Source: Cyathus striatus
Lineage: Eukaryota > Basidiomycota > Agaricomycetes > Agaricales > Nidulariaceae
DNA: 64,000 nt
Direction of reading: 5' to 3'
Assembly: GCA_025738555.1 (NCBI GenBank)
Contig: JAOVFP010000020.1
Coordinates: 930,001-994,000, forward strand
The notes beneath the pieces are model-generated. The model ran no database searches. It had not been told where the DNA came from and saw nothing but the letters and a program-made list of their open reading frames with translations. This document shows, piece by piece, positions 44,952 through 56,458 of this stretch; the first letter of the stretch is position 1; each line of letters starts with the position of its first letter. The position numbers and the translations under genes are program-made.

Positions 44952-47056
44952 GGAATTGGATGGTTCCTCTCTTTCGGTTTTGGCCCGCCTACATCCCTCC
45001 TCCCGTAGGCGTTGACACATTGCGATGCCCTGTTTTTGATTCAACTAATGCCTTCGACCACCATACCCATTCTTCACGACACGACATGCACGGTAACTAA
45101 ACATATTTAAATTCCGTTTTTGGTGTATATCTTCATTCTTCTTCGTTATTTACCGTCACTACCTTCCGCGATCTACGAAAACTAGATATTATCTTGTGGT
45201 TTTCGATACTATAGCTCGATGGTTAATTTGCAATGATATCTTCGCAATTAAAAGGAATTTATAGTGTTCGAAAGTGCCCTTGAAATATTATGTTCTACGA
45301 TCAATATACGTTAGTGCTATCTCCATTCTTAAAAAAGTTTTTTGCCGCAGAACATTAGAACATTTCTATTACTCGATCATCTGTCAATGGTTCCAAAATA
45401 TAAACGTCAAACACAAAACCAAGTCAACAGCCGATCTACCGAACTTCGTAACTGGGACCAAAATTGGAATGCGGTTGGATAGCGGTTTCTCATGTTCGAG
45501 AAGGAAATTTGTTGCTAACAGGAAAAGCTCCGACTATTATGGGCTGTTATCAAAGAATTCGACCGACGGGTGTGTTCTTTGCAGCGAGAACTACGGTTGG
45601 CTTTAGGTAGGACCATGGTGGGCCCGACGTACAGACGAGAATATATACACAAGACTTGCAAAAATTTGTTGGGAAGTACTTGTGTATAAGTACTTCGCAT
45701 CATACATCACGTATCAAATCGTTCCGTGTTCAGCTTGCATTGATGATAAATTACTGATCTGATGTTTACTTTTATTTACAGCATAAAAACCAGATACTGA
45801 GATAAGAATGATGGAAAGGTAAAATGAGAAAAGTGAGCTGAGCTATCGAAGGCTTACTTTTGCTTGAGCAAAAGGTATTCACGAAGTGGTATTGGGATGT
45901 GTAAGTACATTACTGCCTTATAGTGATGTGCAGAACGAATCCTGGACGAGAAGACAAGTGTCTTAAATAAAGCCTTCACGTAAATCCCCTGATTCTAAGT
46001 AATTGAAGTGAGTTCAGGTGTGTTCATTGCACATTATTAGTATGCCAAGAGCACGAACGAAAGGGGAGGCATACTAGGCTCCTCCATTCGAGATGAAGCC
46101 CGTAGAGAAGGTGAATACGATGCCTCATGAAGTTCGATGAAACCTTCAAAAATAGACCAGTGTCGATTTAACGTCATCGGCAAGTAGAACCTGCCACTTT
46201 CATCAGTAGGTTGATGTATAGTTAAAAGGCTTGAAAAAGATCGATGAATGCAAGGCAGATACGCGTGGTTAAGGTGAGGCCTGTGCGCGAGTAGGCGGGA
46301 ATGTAAAGGTGATGTGGAGCGCTGCGGAATATCCCTGTCGGCGTTGAAATAAGTACTTATGTTGTATCCAGAGAGGCATCATGATTATGATAGTTGGAGG
46401 ACTATGGCAACTATCAGGGGCCTCCTATCGCCGGGTTGAGAAAGAACATCTACTGCTAGAGTAAAAGATGGTTTAAGATACTTCGACGGCGCACTTTAAA
46501 GGAGGAGGTTGTACTGTAGATTTAGTGCTTTTCTTGGCACGTGGAATATCGCGTAGAGATTAATGATTACGGGGTGGTTCGATATTACGGTACTCTGAAT
46601 GTTTGAGCAGTAGGAAAGAGGACTGGAATTCATGATGAGGGAGATAGTGTCGATAGACGGTGACAGGCGCAACAGGTGTTCAGGGTGGAGAAGCAAGGAG
46701 GCAAGGAGGCAAGGAGGAGGAGAGGGATCCGATCAGCAAGAACCAGCGGGCCGGCGATAGATATGGTTATGCGTAAAACTGAAAGGAAATTTAAATATTA
46801 AAATGGTGTGAAGAGGGCTGGACAGGAGGTGAATGTATAGAGGCTTTAAATTATAACAGAAAAAAGCAGAGAAACATGACGGAAAAGGACGAAAACTGGT
46901 GGACTTTGGACTTTGGTAGCGATGGCGCTCGCATGGCTCGAACCGAGCTAGCCTTCTGCTAGAAATATAAACATCTGTTCAAATTTCCTCTTACGCGTAT
47001 CATTCGTTTCATTCCCCTCATCCCCTCTTCTTCATCCCTTCACCTCCTCCCCAATA
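44952..47056. other. Long intergenic interval, LCB2 to UGDH
   Basis: About 2.1 kb without a supported gene. The left part is the LCB2 3' region. Tandem GCAAGGAG words lie at 46693-46720. The last 100 bp are a CT-rich tract ending CCCCAATAATGG at the UGDH start. Confidence 0.4.
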
Positions 47057-48882
47057 ATGGCCCCAGTTAAGGTTACCAAAATTTGCTGCAGTACGTTTCT
47101 TCTTCTCCTCGTCCCTCCCACCCTGACTGACGCGATCGTGCCTCAGTCGGTGCTGGCTACGTTGGTGAGCACCCCTATATTACTCTCCACCATTTTTTTT
47201 CGTTCTGACTCTCATTCCAGGTGGTCCCACTTGCGCCGTCATCGCACTCAAGTGCCCCCACATTACTGTCACTATCGTCGACCTTAACCAGGCTCGTGTT
47301 GATGCGTGGAACAGCCCTGATTTCAAGCTCCCCATCTACGAACCCGGCCTGGAGGAGGTCGTCCGTAAAGCTCGCGGACGCAACCTTTTCTTCTCTACCG
47401 ACGTCGATAAAGGCATCGAGGAGGCTGATCTTATTTTCGTCAGCGTGAACACTCCCACGAAGAAGAGCGGTGTCGGTGCTGGCTTTGCCGCAGATCTCAA
47501 GTAATTGATTTTTTTTTCAATTCAATTCAAGTATAGCCGTTCAACGTTCTCTCTCTTACAGCTACGTTGAGCTTGCAACAAGACGCATTGCGAATGTTGC
47601 TACCTCTTCCAAGATCGTTGTTGAAAAATCGACCGTGCCATGCCGTACTGCCGAGTCGATGCGCACCATCTTGGAGGCCAACTCCAAGCCTGGCTGCCAT
47701 TTCGACATCCTCTCTAATCCTGAGTTCTTGGCCGAGGGAACTGCCATTACTGACCTCTTCAACCCCGATCGTGTCCTAATCGGATCCCTCCAGACACCCG
47801 AGGGTCTCGATGCCTGCTCGGCACTCTCTGGAGTTTATGCCAACTGGGTGCCGTACGTGTTATTTATTCCACAATATAGTCGTGTATCTGATCGTTTCAT
47901 TTATAGGAGAGAACGTATTCTCACCGTCGGCTTGTGGTCTTCCGAGCTTTCCAAGCTTGCGGCCAACGCGATGCTCGCACAGCGTATCTCTTCCATCAAT
48001 GCTCTTTCTGCAATCTGCGAGGCTACTGGAGCCAACATCGATGAAGTCGCTCATGCCATCGGCTTTGACTCCCGTATCGGTCCCAAGTTCCTCAAGGCTA
48101 GCGTTGGCTTTGGTGGTTCTTGCTTCCAGAAGGACATTCTCAACCTTGTGTACCTTAGCGAGAGCTTGCATCTCCCCGAGGTTGCCGCTTACTGGCGCCA
48201 GGTTGTTGAGATGAACGAGCACCAGAAGAGGAGGTTCTCAAAGCGTGTTGTGGACACTCTGTTCAACACCATTACTGGAAAGGTAGTAGTTCCTGTTATG
48301 TCATGGCACCGATGATTGACCACCCCTGTCATTTACTTTAGCGCATCGCTGTGCTCGGTTTCGCTTTCAAGGCTGACACCGGTGACACTCGCGAGTCTGC
48401 CGCTATCACCCTCATCCGCGACTTCTTGTCCGAGAGGGCCTTTGTCAACATCTACGATCCCCAGGTTTCTGAAGATCAGATCTGGGCTGATCTCTCCGAG
48501 GCCAGCCCCAACATCCCTCTGAAACTAGTACGTTCTCCCTTTTCTTCCTACTTCCATCCACTTATCCGTTTTTCTGTTCTTTCCTGTAGTTCAGAAGCAG
48601 GTTTCAATTTCTGCCTCTGCCCTCGAGGCCTGCAAGAACGCTGAGGCTGTCGTTATTGCCACAGAGTGGAAAGAGTTTAAGGAGATCAACTGGGAAGAGG
48701 TCTATGCCAACATGAACAAGCCTGCCTTCGTTTTCGATGGACGTTTGTTGGTCGATGCTGCCAAGCTCAAGAGCATTGGCTTCAAAGTGTGTACCTTCTG
48801 TTGTTTGCTCTAAGATATGCATTGACCCCTTTTATCTTCCGTTTAGGTCACCACTATCGGTCGCTCTGATCTTGATGCTTAA
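47057..48882 (+). CDS. UDP-glucose 6-dehydrogenase
   Basis: Oxidises UDP-glucose to UDP-glucuronate with NAD+, the precursor of UDP-xylose and wall/capsule glucuronans. Eight exons: 47057-47090, 47147-47164, 47221-47500, 47562-47852, 47907-48282, 48342-48527, 48595-48786 and 48847-48882, giving 470 aa with every phase agreeing. The NAD Rossmann loop (GAGYVGG) is split over three exons, with an 18-nt microexon carrying most of it. Later motifs: [31 protein letters not shown], and [11 protein letters not shown] with the catalytic Cys; then [16 protein letters not shown] and ATEWKEF of the UDP-binding domain. A CT-rich leader precedes the ATG, suggesting strong expression. Confidence 0.96.
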
Positions 48883-49303
48883 GGCGTAGACATCTTCATA
48901 TTTTCATTAACCTTCGGACAATAATTCATATAATAGTATGCTACATGGCTTGCTTTGTGGTTTATGGACATTCATTACGCCTTTTCACGCTATACCCTAT
49001 GTTTCCTTCCGATGGTGTTGACTATATAGACTAGTATCTGTTAAGAGAATAAAATTGCGTGTATAATTCATGAACAGAGTTGGTTGGGTGTATGATAGCT
49101 TAATGAGGGATTTGAACATTCACAATCATCGGGTTTGGGGCTTCTAGTGTACTTATTTGTATAACTTTCTGGTTGAAAAAATAGATACGAGAGCATGAGA
49201 TAAGATACATGTGAATATATCGTCTCGGACACCATTCGTACAACTTCAATTCAAGTACTAGTACAAACTGATTCCTATATTTCCGCCAAATGTCTTAAAT
49301 GCC
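48883..49303. other. Convergent 3' regions, UGDH and DUG1-like gene
   Basis: 421 bp between two convergent stops. AT-rich, with no ORF or hairpin worth naming. Confidence 0.4.
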
Positions 49304-51149
49304 TTACTTTGATATAGCAGCTAGCTCGTAGAGGTACGATCCAAGGAGCTTAGTCTGTCAAACCAACGTCAGCGAACTAGGAGAGTCCACTAGGAATAAG
49401 CGGACTTACGCCTTCAATGAAGTTGGACCTGTCAAGTTTCTCATTTGTAGAGCTGTGTGTAGTTATTAGCGATTAGGTAAATGTAATGAAGATAATAACA
49501 ACACTTACTGAGCACCGTCATCACCGCGTCCCATGGGGAGAAGGAGGACGTTCACACCCAACGATTCTGCGAAAGTAAGTGTAACTGGGATCGAGCCGCC
49601 TTCACGAGTTAAATCAGGCTCTTGTTTGTACACTGCCTGTAACGGTCGTCAATATCTATATGAAAGGTTAGGAGGAGCGAGGCATGTATAACGTACGCGG
49701 GTAGCCTTCTTCGCAGCCTCGAAATTCCAATGGTCCACATCCGCGACCCACGGTTTCCCGCCATGCAAATTCTCGATCACCAACTTATTCTTGCTTCCCA
49801 ACTTGTCAAACTCTGCTTTAATGTATTTCTCTACGAGCGGATCGACCTTTTCGGGTGTTTGGGGAGGAACGAGACGGATGCTGAATTTTCCAGAGACTTT
49901 GGCGGGTATAACGGTCTTTGCGCCAACGCCGCTGAAGGCACCTTCGATGCCGTGGAGGGACAGGGAGGGGTGTCGCATGCGGCCCATGAGGACTTCGACT
50001 TTGTCTGCGGAGAGTGCGATGGACGCGCCGGCAGACTCTTCGATATCAGCGATGCTATAGTCAAGGGAAGTGTAGATGGCCCTATAAAACAAACTCGGTC
50101 AGAAATGGCTATCTTGGATAGGCAGCAGCAGTACTTTTCCTGCTCGTCTGGCGGTGGGACCATTTCTTCCACGCCGGGAATGAGGATATTGCCACGGTTA
50201 TCGACAAGGCGGCTCATGAGATGGATGAGGTCCGTCATGGGCTCATGTACTGTACGCCCAAAGACACCAGAGTGGAGATCACGAGCGGGACCAGAGACGG
50301 TAATTTTGAAGTAGGTAAGCCCACGGAGGCCGTAGGTCAATGCCGGGGTGCGGGTGTTCAGCCAGTAGTTGTCGGACTGTATGGATTAACAGATCAGTTT
50401 GAGGTACGTCAGCGACAGTAAATGTGGCTCACGATGCAGACACAATCGACACCTTCAAAATAGCCGCCTTTCTTGCTTTCATTCTGTACAAGTTCGTCGA
50501 GGCCCTCGCTGCCACTCTCTTCCATGCCCTCAAAGCAGAACTTGAGGTTGACAGGTAGAGGGACATTGTTCTGGGCATGATACTGGAGGACATTAAGCCA
50601 CCCGAGGATGGGACCCTTATCGTCAGAGGAGCCGCGTGCAATGAGACGGCCGTCTGGGGCAATAGTGAGCTTAAATGGGTCGGTGTCCCAGCCGTCAGAA
50701 AGGTTAGCCTATTATATCAATCATTGCATCAGGTAAGTGATATCTAAGATATTTATTAAAGTGAACGTTGAGTTACGCACAGGCTGGACATCAAAGTGGC
50801 CGTAGATGAGCACGGTCTTCTTGGACTTATCGTCGCCAATCTCTCCTAGAATAGCAGGGGGAAGAGGCAGGGTCTGGCCTTCAATATCTTGTGTTCCAAG
50901 ATCTACGAGCTTGGTATCGACACCGTAAGCTTTGAGCTGGGCCTCCAGCCAGTGGGCCATGCGAACGACATCTCCCCTTCTGGCAGCGTCGCCAGAGATA
51001 CTGAGGTGGTTTAAAGGAGAAGATTAGTTGGATTAGATAGAGGGTTAGGATGGGATGCACCTAGGGATTGCAACAGCATCTGCGAGACGCTGGATAAAAG
51101 CATCTGCATTGTGGTCGACGAACTTGAGGAATTGTGGTGGTGCTGCCAT
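49304..51149 (-). CDS. M20 metallodipeptidase, Cys-Gly dipeptidase (DUG1/CNDP-like)
   Basis: A two-metal peptidase of about 475 aa in the cytosolic non-specific dipeptidase family; the yeast member Dug1 cleaves Cys-Gly from glutathione. The start ATG 51149 gives [21 protein letters not shown]. Exons then encode [34 protein letters not shown] (metal His and catalytic Asp), [12 protein letters not shown] (bridging Asp), [13 protein letters not shown] (catalytic Glu/metal Glu), [34 protein letters not shown] (dimer-site His), a core to ...[25 protein letters not shown] and GDDGAQ. The last exon ends [10 protein letters not shown] with TAA 49306-49304. Introns are ~50-70 nt with no frame break. 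Head-to-head with the SQ-cluster gene over only 151 bp. Confidence 0.94.
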
Positions 51150-51300
51150 TCTGTGGGATGGGGAAGAGAACTCAGAACAAGGTCCGGTGATAAGATAAGT
51201 CGATGGATCACCATCACGTGACTCGTTTAACACATCGCGGTCTAAGTCTTGAATTCCCCCTTTGTTAAATTGTTTGATTTCATCCTCTTCCATTGCCCAT
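51150..51300. promoter_or_regulatory. Compact bidirectional promoter with TCACGTGA
   Basis: Only 151 bp separate two divergent ATGs. A perfect TCACGTGA palindrome lies at 51214-51221, near the middle. Confidence 0.5.
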
Positions 51301-53301
51301 ATGCCCGGGCCATTCAAGCACTTCTATAGCTCTCTTCGAAAATCCACCAGTCCTCACTCTCAGCTACCGCTGTCCCCGCCACATCCTCAACCCCAGACAA
51401 CCCTAAATTCCGACAGTCCGCCTCCCTCTGTGCCTCCTCAACCCCCCGCCTCCCCATCTGCAGAACACAGCCATTCACTCTCCAAAACCCCTCACTCAAG
51501 TCGCTCAGAATGTACCGCGTCGTTGTTGGGCGACACCGATCGTCAGCCCCCCGACTGTGACTCTCCCCGCTACTCTCAAGACAGCCACAACCCACCAAAC
51601 TTTTCTGTTATGGTCTCTCCTTCCTCCAGCATCAGTCAAGTCCCTGAAAAAGGTCATTCTCCCTTCTTGAACATGCAGCATTATTCAAGTGGCTCTAATT
51701 GTCTCCTGCTCACTTTAAACGAATCTGATTCCGCTCTCTTCCCCTCTACTCGCCCAGTGAACACTGGGAGAAGAAACCACTCGCCTCTTGATCAAGAACA
51801 TGAGGATGATGTTACTTCAGATCAAGCCATTCAGCCGGCTCCTCTCAATGTGCCTGCTCGGATACCTTCGCAGCTGCTAAACAAAACCAAAAGGTCAGCC
51901 TCTGTGAGACAAACATTTTTCTTGGAACCAGAGACAGGACTCTCTAGTGATGACGAAGATAAATGGTCTCAGGAAAGCGCTCCGATTCCTGAGAACTCGG
52001 CCCCGCCGCCCGAAGATCTTACCCAAATCGGGAGCATGACTTCGTCGAAATATATTGAGCAACATAACAGGAAGAATCCCAGTCCTGAGAACTCGACCCC
52101 GCCACTTGAGAATCTTACTTATACGAGTAGCAAGAGCATACCACCTTCGTCGAAAAATATGGAGCAACAGAAGAGGAAGTACCCCAGTTCCGAGAACGCG
52201 ACTTCGCCTACTGAGGACCTTAAGCTTACTCAATGCAAGAACATGCCTTCGTCGAAATGGAATAATCAACAGAAGAGGAAGCGCTCCACAACCCCCGAAG
52301 TGTCAGATTCTCAAATCTTACCGGAAAGGCTGTCTCATGATAACGAGACGCACTCAAAGATAGGAGCTAGTCGCATCCAAAAGATCTACGGTACTTTTAG
52401 TCGCAAACGTACTCGTCGCTCTCAATCACCTCACGCGCATACAACTTCTAAAACGTCCTTTGTAGCACCTTGGTCTATTTTCACGGATGATCGAGAACGG
52501 AAGCGACTTTCGACGTTTTTCAACAATGAAAAAGGATCCTCCCTTTCAGGCGCAAGGCAAAATCCACTACCAGCCTCAGTGGTATTGGGTCCTCCGTTGT
52601 TAAATTCTCCGGATGAGATTCATGAGACTGTATCTCCTATAACCCCATTCAAGAGCCTTACTCGGAGTCGAGGAGAACAAGAGCAAGACAAAGATAAACA
52701 TGAATCTCAATCTCGCATTCAGAAATGGATCACTAGCTTATCTATGTCGCCTCGTAAGCGCCAGAAGGTGGCTGAGAGTCGTCAAGCGAGGGTTGATATA
52801 CAGCCATTGGTTACGTCAGTTAGCCAATTGGATTTAGGAGCTAACATTATGAAAAGTGGTGAGGAAAGATGTGGGTCTAGGATACTACCGGGACTCATAA
52901 TTCGAAGCTTGACGGCAGATGAAGCTAAGGCGATAGATAATCAGGAAGAGTTCAAGTCTCAGTCGCAAGAACCTATGTCACAGGATTCTCAACCTCTTTC
53001 ACAAATGTTACTGGACTCTCAGCCTCTTTCGCAAGAGCCCATGTCACAAGATTCCCAACCCCTTTCGCAGATGCCCGTGGATTCTCAACCTCTTTCGCAG
53101 GAGCCCATGTCGCAAATGCCCGTGGACTCTCAGCCTCATTCTCAAGAACCTATGTTTCAGGATTCTCAACCTCTTTCACAAATGTCACTGGACTCTCAGC
53201 CTCTTTCGCAAGAACTCATGTCACAAGATTCTCAACCCCTTTCGCAAATGCCCGTGGACTCTCAGCCTCGTTCGCAACAGCTCATGTCTCAAATTCAATA
53301 A
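51301..53301 (+). CDS. Intrinsically disordered protein with a C-terminal SQ-cluster repeat
   Basis: An intronless 666-aa protein starting at ATG 51301 (MPGPFKHFYSSLRKST) and ending at TAA 53301. Almost all of it looks disordered: Pro/Ser-rich N-terminus, then degenerate repeats in the middle (SENATSPTEDLK, PENSTPPLENLT, EQQKRK motifs, ~52000-52290), and basic nuclear-signal-like patches (RKRTRRSQ, PRKRQK). The C-terminal ~110 aa are built from a near-tandem unit DSQPLSQ with spacers such as MPV or EPMSQ: nine DSQP[LHR]SQ copies and about 25 Ser-Gln dipeptides. Dense SQ motifs define SQ/TQ cluster domains, preferred targets of ATM/ATR-type kinases in DNA-damage signalling. No enzymatic domain or BRCT/FHA motif is seen. 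Function is inferred only from the cluster. Confidence 0.8.
   Translation: MPGPFKHFYSSLRKSTSPHSQLPLSPPHPQPQTTLNSDSPPPSVPPQPPASPSAEHSHSLSKTPHSSRSECTASLLGDTDRQPPDCDSPRYSQDSHNPPNFSVMVSPSSSISQVPEKGHSPFLNMQHYSSGSNCLLLTLNESDSALFPSTRPVNTGRRNHSPLDQEHEDDVTSDQAIQPAPLNVPARIPSQLLNKTKRSASVRQTFFLEPETGLSSDDEDKWSQESAPIPENSAPPPEDLTQIGSMTSSKYIEQHNRKNPSPENSTPPLENLTYTSSKSIPPSSKNMEQQKRKYPSSENATSPTEDLKLTQCKNMPSSKWNNQQKRKRSTTPEVSDSQILPERLSHDNETHSKIGASRIQKIYGTFSRKRTRRSQSPHAHTTSKTSFVAPWSIFTDDRERKRLSTFFNNEKGSSLSGARQNPLPASVVLGPPLLNSPDEIHETVSPITPFKSLTRSRGEQEQDKDKHESQSRIQKWITSLSMSPRKRQKVAESRQARVDIQPLVTSVSQLDLGANIMKSGEERCGSRILPGLIIRSLTADEAKAIDNQEEFKSQSQEPMSQDSQPLSQMLLDSQPLSQEPMSQDSQPLSQMPVDSQPLSQEPMSQMPVDSQPHSQEPMFQDSQPLSQMSLDSQPLSQELMSQDSQPLSQMPVDSQPRSQQLMSQIQ
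52966..53297 (+). repeat. Coding tandem repeat, DSQPLSQ-type unit
   Basis: Near-tandem units of ~36-45 nt (core GAYTCTCARCCTCTTTCRCA) repeat nine times in frame, with spacer variants that alternate. High nucleotide identity between copies points to recent expansion by slippage or unequal crossing-over. Confidence 0.85.
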
Positions 53302-53784
53302 CTCCGAAGCAATGTTCTGGACTTCACATTCTTTTTTGGTTTTCGTAGACAACATTTTTCAAGTTCTTCGTACCGTCTAAGGCGTTAAGATTTTTAGACC
53401 CATAATATGTATTGTACTGTATAGCATTACCTTTATCCGAACAGAATGTAATTGTCGCGAAATCGTTTCTCAGCCGGAGGAAAGCAAAAAGTCAATAGAA
53501 TAGTAATACATTGGTAATCGCCGATCCATTAAAATAGTTCCTATGATACTCTACAATGTACTATGATGTACTATGATATAATAAATATATTTTAATGAGG
53601 TATGATTGGCGAGTCCGCGGATGTTGCATAAAGTTGAAGTGGCGCTATTACTTGAGTTGACATCTATATTTTCGCTCTTCATACCGCACGAACTCGCTCC
53701 AAAGCCACGCGTCTCTTTGACTCAGTTGGTTAGAGCGCGAATCCAATCACAAATTTAGGACTGACGGACTCAACCGACACTTCG
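53302..53784. other. Convergent 3' regions with short repeats
   Basis: Between two convergent genes. It holds repeated TACTATGAT words near 53550-53580 and the tRNA-like fragment described separately. Confidence 0.4.
53718..53744 (+). pseudogene. Truncated tRNA-like fragment
   Basis: TGACTCAGTTGGTTAGAGC at 53718-53736 is a near-consensus tRNA D-arm/A-box. It is followed directly by GCGAATCC, the 3' half of a T-loop/B-box, so the anticodon arm appears deleted. No cloverleaf can be drawn, so this is a tRNA relic or SINE-like piece, not a working tRNA. Confidence 0.4.
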
Positions 53785-56165
53785 TTAACCTGTAATGATA
53801 TTTTTATTTGCTGGCTTAGCAGCATCTTCCTGAACCACCTTCTTCGACAACTGCAGAAGACACTGTTCCATCATAAGTTCAATTTTTTCTTTCAGTAGTC
53901 CCACCTCTTCTCCCTGAGGCCATACCACCGGATTTCGCTGGAACATCCACATGTACAAGACGGTGAGCTTATGGTATGTTTCCAGTCCCAGTAACATGTC
54001 GGGGTAGTTGGAGTTACTGCGTCCCTCCTTCGCATTTCGCGTATTTTTAACTTTGGTCATGTGCCTCTGTACGGAGGATAATACGGCAGGATATTTAGAT
54101 GTTTGCAACGCCTTCATGAAGTCCACCTTACCGCGAAAACGGTAGTCGCGCAGGAGTAAGTCAAGACCCTCCAAGAAGTTGTCATCTCTCCATGAGACTG
54201 GCGAATTCATGAACATGATACGTTCAGCAGTGGTCAGCCCGTTGAGGCTTGCGCGTTCATCGACAAATGAGGACATCTCGTTTAGCAGATCGATGTTAGT
54301 GTATCTGAAATTATGGGGAATCCGTCCGGCATAGACGTGTGCATCATATATCGTGGCTGTACTTGCATCCATGGGGAGGACAGCAGCAAGTTTGGAGAAG
54401 GTGGTTTCTGAGACGCCAAGGCAAGCATAGCGAAGAGGTGCGGGCTGGAGAACAAGAGTCTTGCGCAAAAAGTCAAGATCCATTTCTTTAAAAGTAGTGG
54501 TGAATCCGCCATTCTCCGAACCCATACCGAAACGGCCAGCCCTGCCAGCAATTTGCTTGACTGCCGAAACAGATAACTTTTCGAATCCCGTCTTGGTACG
54601 TTTGCTGACTGAATCAAAGATCACACGACGAATTTTCCTACACGGGCGGGAGGACTTAGAAATCTTCAGGAATATGAAGTCCAAAACTTACAGATTCAGT
54701 CCCATCCCAATAGCATCGCTTCCGACTATAACATCGTAGCCACTATCAGGATCATTAAACAATGCAGCTTGCTCACTCCGAATTTCTGGGGGTAGCTTTC
54801 CATAGACGATCGCACACTTCATTCCTGTCGTTTTTTCTATATGCGCCTTGATAGCAAATATACCACTGCGGCTAAAAGCAACAACGCAGTCTCCCTTTTG
54901 TACCTTCTTCCAATCACCTCCGAGGGAATGTTCCTCTACAGTTAAAGGCGTAAGGCGCTCATATCGGTTGATGATCACTTCATCCCCAGTATCTCTGAGT
55001 AATTCCTGTACAAGGAGCACAGCAGTTTCTTCTCCGCACAGATGAACTTCCCTGGCTACTACCCCGAGAAGAGCTTCAGTCCATGCGAATCCTCGCTGCG
55101 GATCAGATATCAGCTGTATCTCGTCAATGACAGCTACATCATAGACGGTAGTCTTAGAAAGCATCTCAACGGTGCAACTTAAGAGTTCAGCATCTTCCGA
55201 GACGATCTTGCGCTCTTCGCCAGTTAACATGTTACACTCCCGTGCCCAGAGAGGGTTGCCTTTGTGTGGTCGTACAGGCGGGAGATCAAGCGCGGAGGAG
55301 TCAGCATCCTCTTCTACCAGTACATCGCGCAGTGTTGGGGGAGGAGGAGCATCTGGATTCATACCTAGAGGGCAAATCATGCCATTGTTGAGGCGGTCCC
55401 AGATCTCATGTGCAAGAAGTCGTAAAGGGCCAGCATAGACTCCTCGTGGAGCTGCTGCGAGAGCGCGGAGGGCGTGATATGTCTTGCCACTGTTCGTTGG
55501 ACCAACATGCATAATTATCTTTCGCTGCACTGCTCGTGCTCGATAGAACTCTTCAGCAGGGAACATCCGCTCCGAAGCCTCTGCTACTTGTTTCAGTTGA
55601 ATAAGGACGTCGGGGGGAACTGTGCTGGTCAATAACGCTGTCTCTGGGAGTTCGGAGACGTATTGAGTAAATACAGTGCTACAAATAATATCCAGGCTTC
55701 TGCGATCGAGTGGTTGCATAACTCGTTCTAGGGTATATCTTGAGATGAGTTCGGGAGTAGATGTGAGTTCGCCCTGTTGAACTGCCCTGGCATACCATTT
55801 CAGCAGGGGATTGATTTGATCCTGAGGTATCCCAAATGTGAACAATCTTCGACGAGTAACAGAATCGTCAGCCCATTTAATGGCTGCCTTCTGGAAGTAC
55901 GTGGGTATGTCTTCGTATGCCTGGCACGTCGGGGGTCCCTCCGTAGCAGAAACTTCGTTACGTCTGGCGTGCTTTCCACCCATGAATTATGCTGACCCCG
56001 TGGCCTGGTGTACTGTTCCGTGCGCTTAGGCTTGGACTGTCCGCCGTGCCTTAAACGACGTGAAATGGATGGCCCTGTGCGAGGTAATGTCGAGAGAGCA
56101 GGCAGGAAGGAAAAAGACGACGCGAGCAGAGAAGTCCTGTATCGAATACAGGCGGAGAACGACAT
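53785..56165 (-). CDS. SUV3: Mitochondrial ATP-dependent RNA helicase Suv3
   Basis: The helicase of the mitochondrial degradosome, unwinding RNA for 3'-5' decay. The model is 56165-55962, 55920-54692 and 54637-53785, 761 aa. Exon 1 gives an Arg/Ser-rich presequence (MSFSACIRYRTSLLASSF) and joins in phase through a 41-nt intron to YEDIPTYFQKAA; ignoring that intron, the alternative start is ATG 55983 with no presequence. Helicase motifs: VGPTNSGKTYHALRAL (Walker A), VYAGPLRLLAHE, VAVIDEIQLISD (DEIQ box), HLCGEE, VIVGSDAIGMGLNL, SAVKQIAGRAGRFG (motif VI). The C-terminal region contains the PLRYACLGVSE-type block and a basic tail. Reads cleanly. Confidence 0.94.
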
Positions 56166-56392
56166 AACTAATGCCTACGACGTTCACAAGCGCATGCGCA
56201 TTTTGAGGATTATTCAAGTAGCCAACAAGTTTTAGCCTAAGTTAGTTGTACTTGTCACGAAGAGAAAAATCCCCGCAAGTCACGCGTTGTTTACATCTAT
56301 TGAACTTAGCAGCTCCCGCCCCGTTTTCCTCCCTCCGAATATAACTTAAGAACACCAACCCTTTCCGTGTGCAGCGCAACGCAGTATACCGC

Positions 56393-56447
56393 CGGTGAGG
56401 ACCATCTCTTGAATATTTAACATGTACCAACGTTAACTTTCTTATAG
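56393..56447 (+). other. Probable 5'UTR intron of the mS33 gene
   Basis: GTGAGGACC...TTTCTTATAG, 55 nt, ends 11 nt before the mS33 ATG and has the form of the other introns here. Confidence 0.45.
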
Positions 56448-56458
56448 CACTCTCCGTC

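Noticed and set aside
45274..45606. 110-codon ORF downstream of LCB2
   Set aside because: AT-rich frame without an ATG start or motif order; judged non-coding.
46915..46975. GGTTCGAGCC on the minus strand, like a tRNA T-arm
   Set aside because: The flanking bases do not form a T-stem, and no D-arm or acceptor stem can be drawn.
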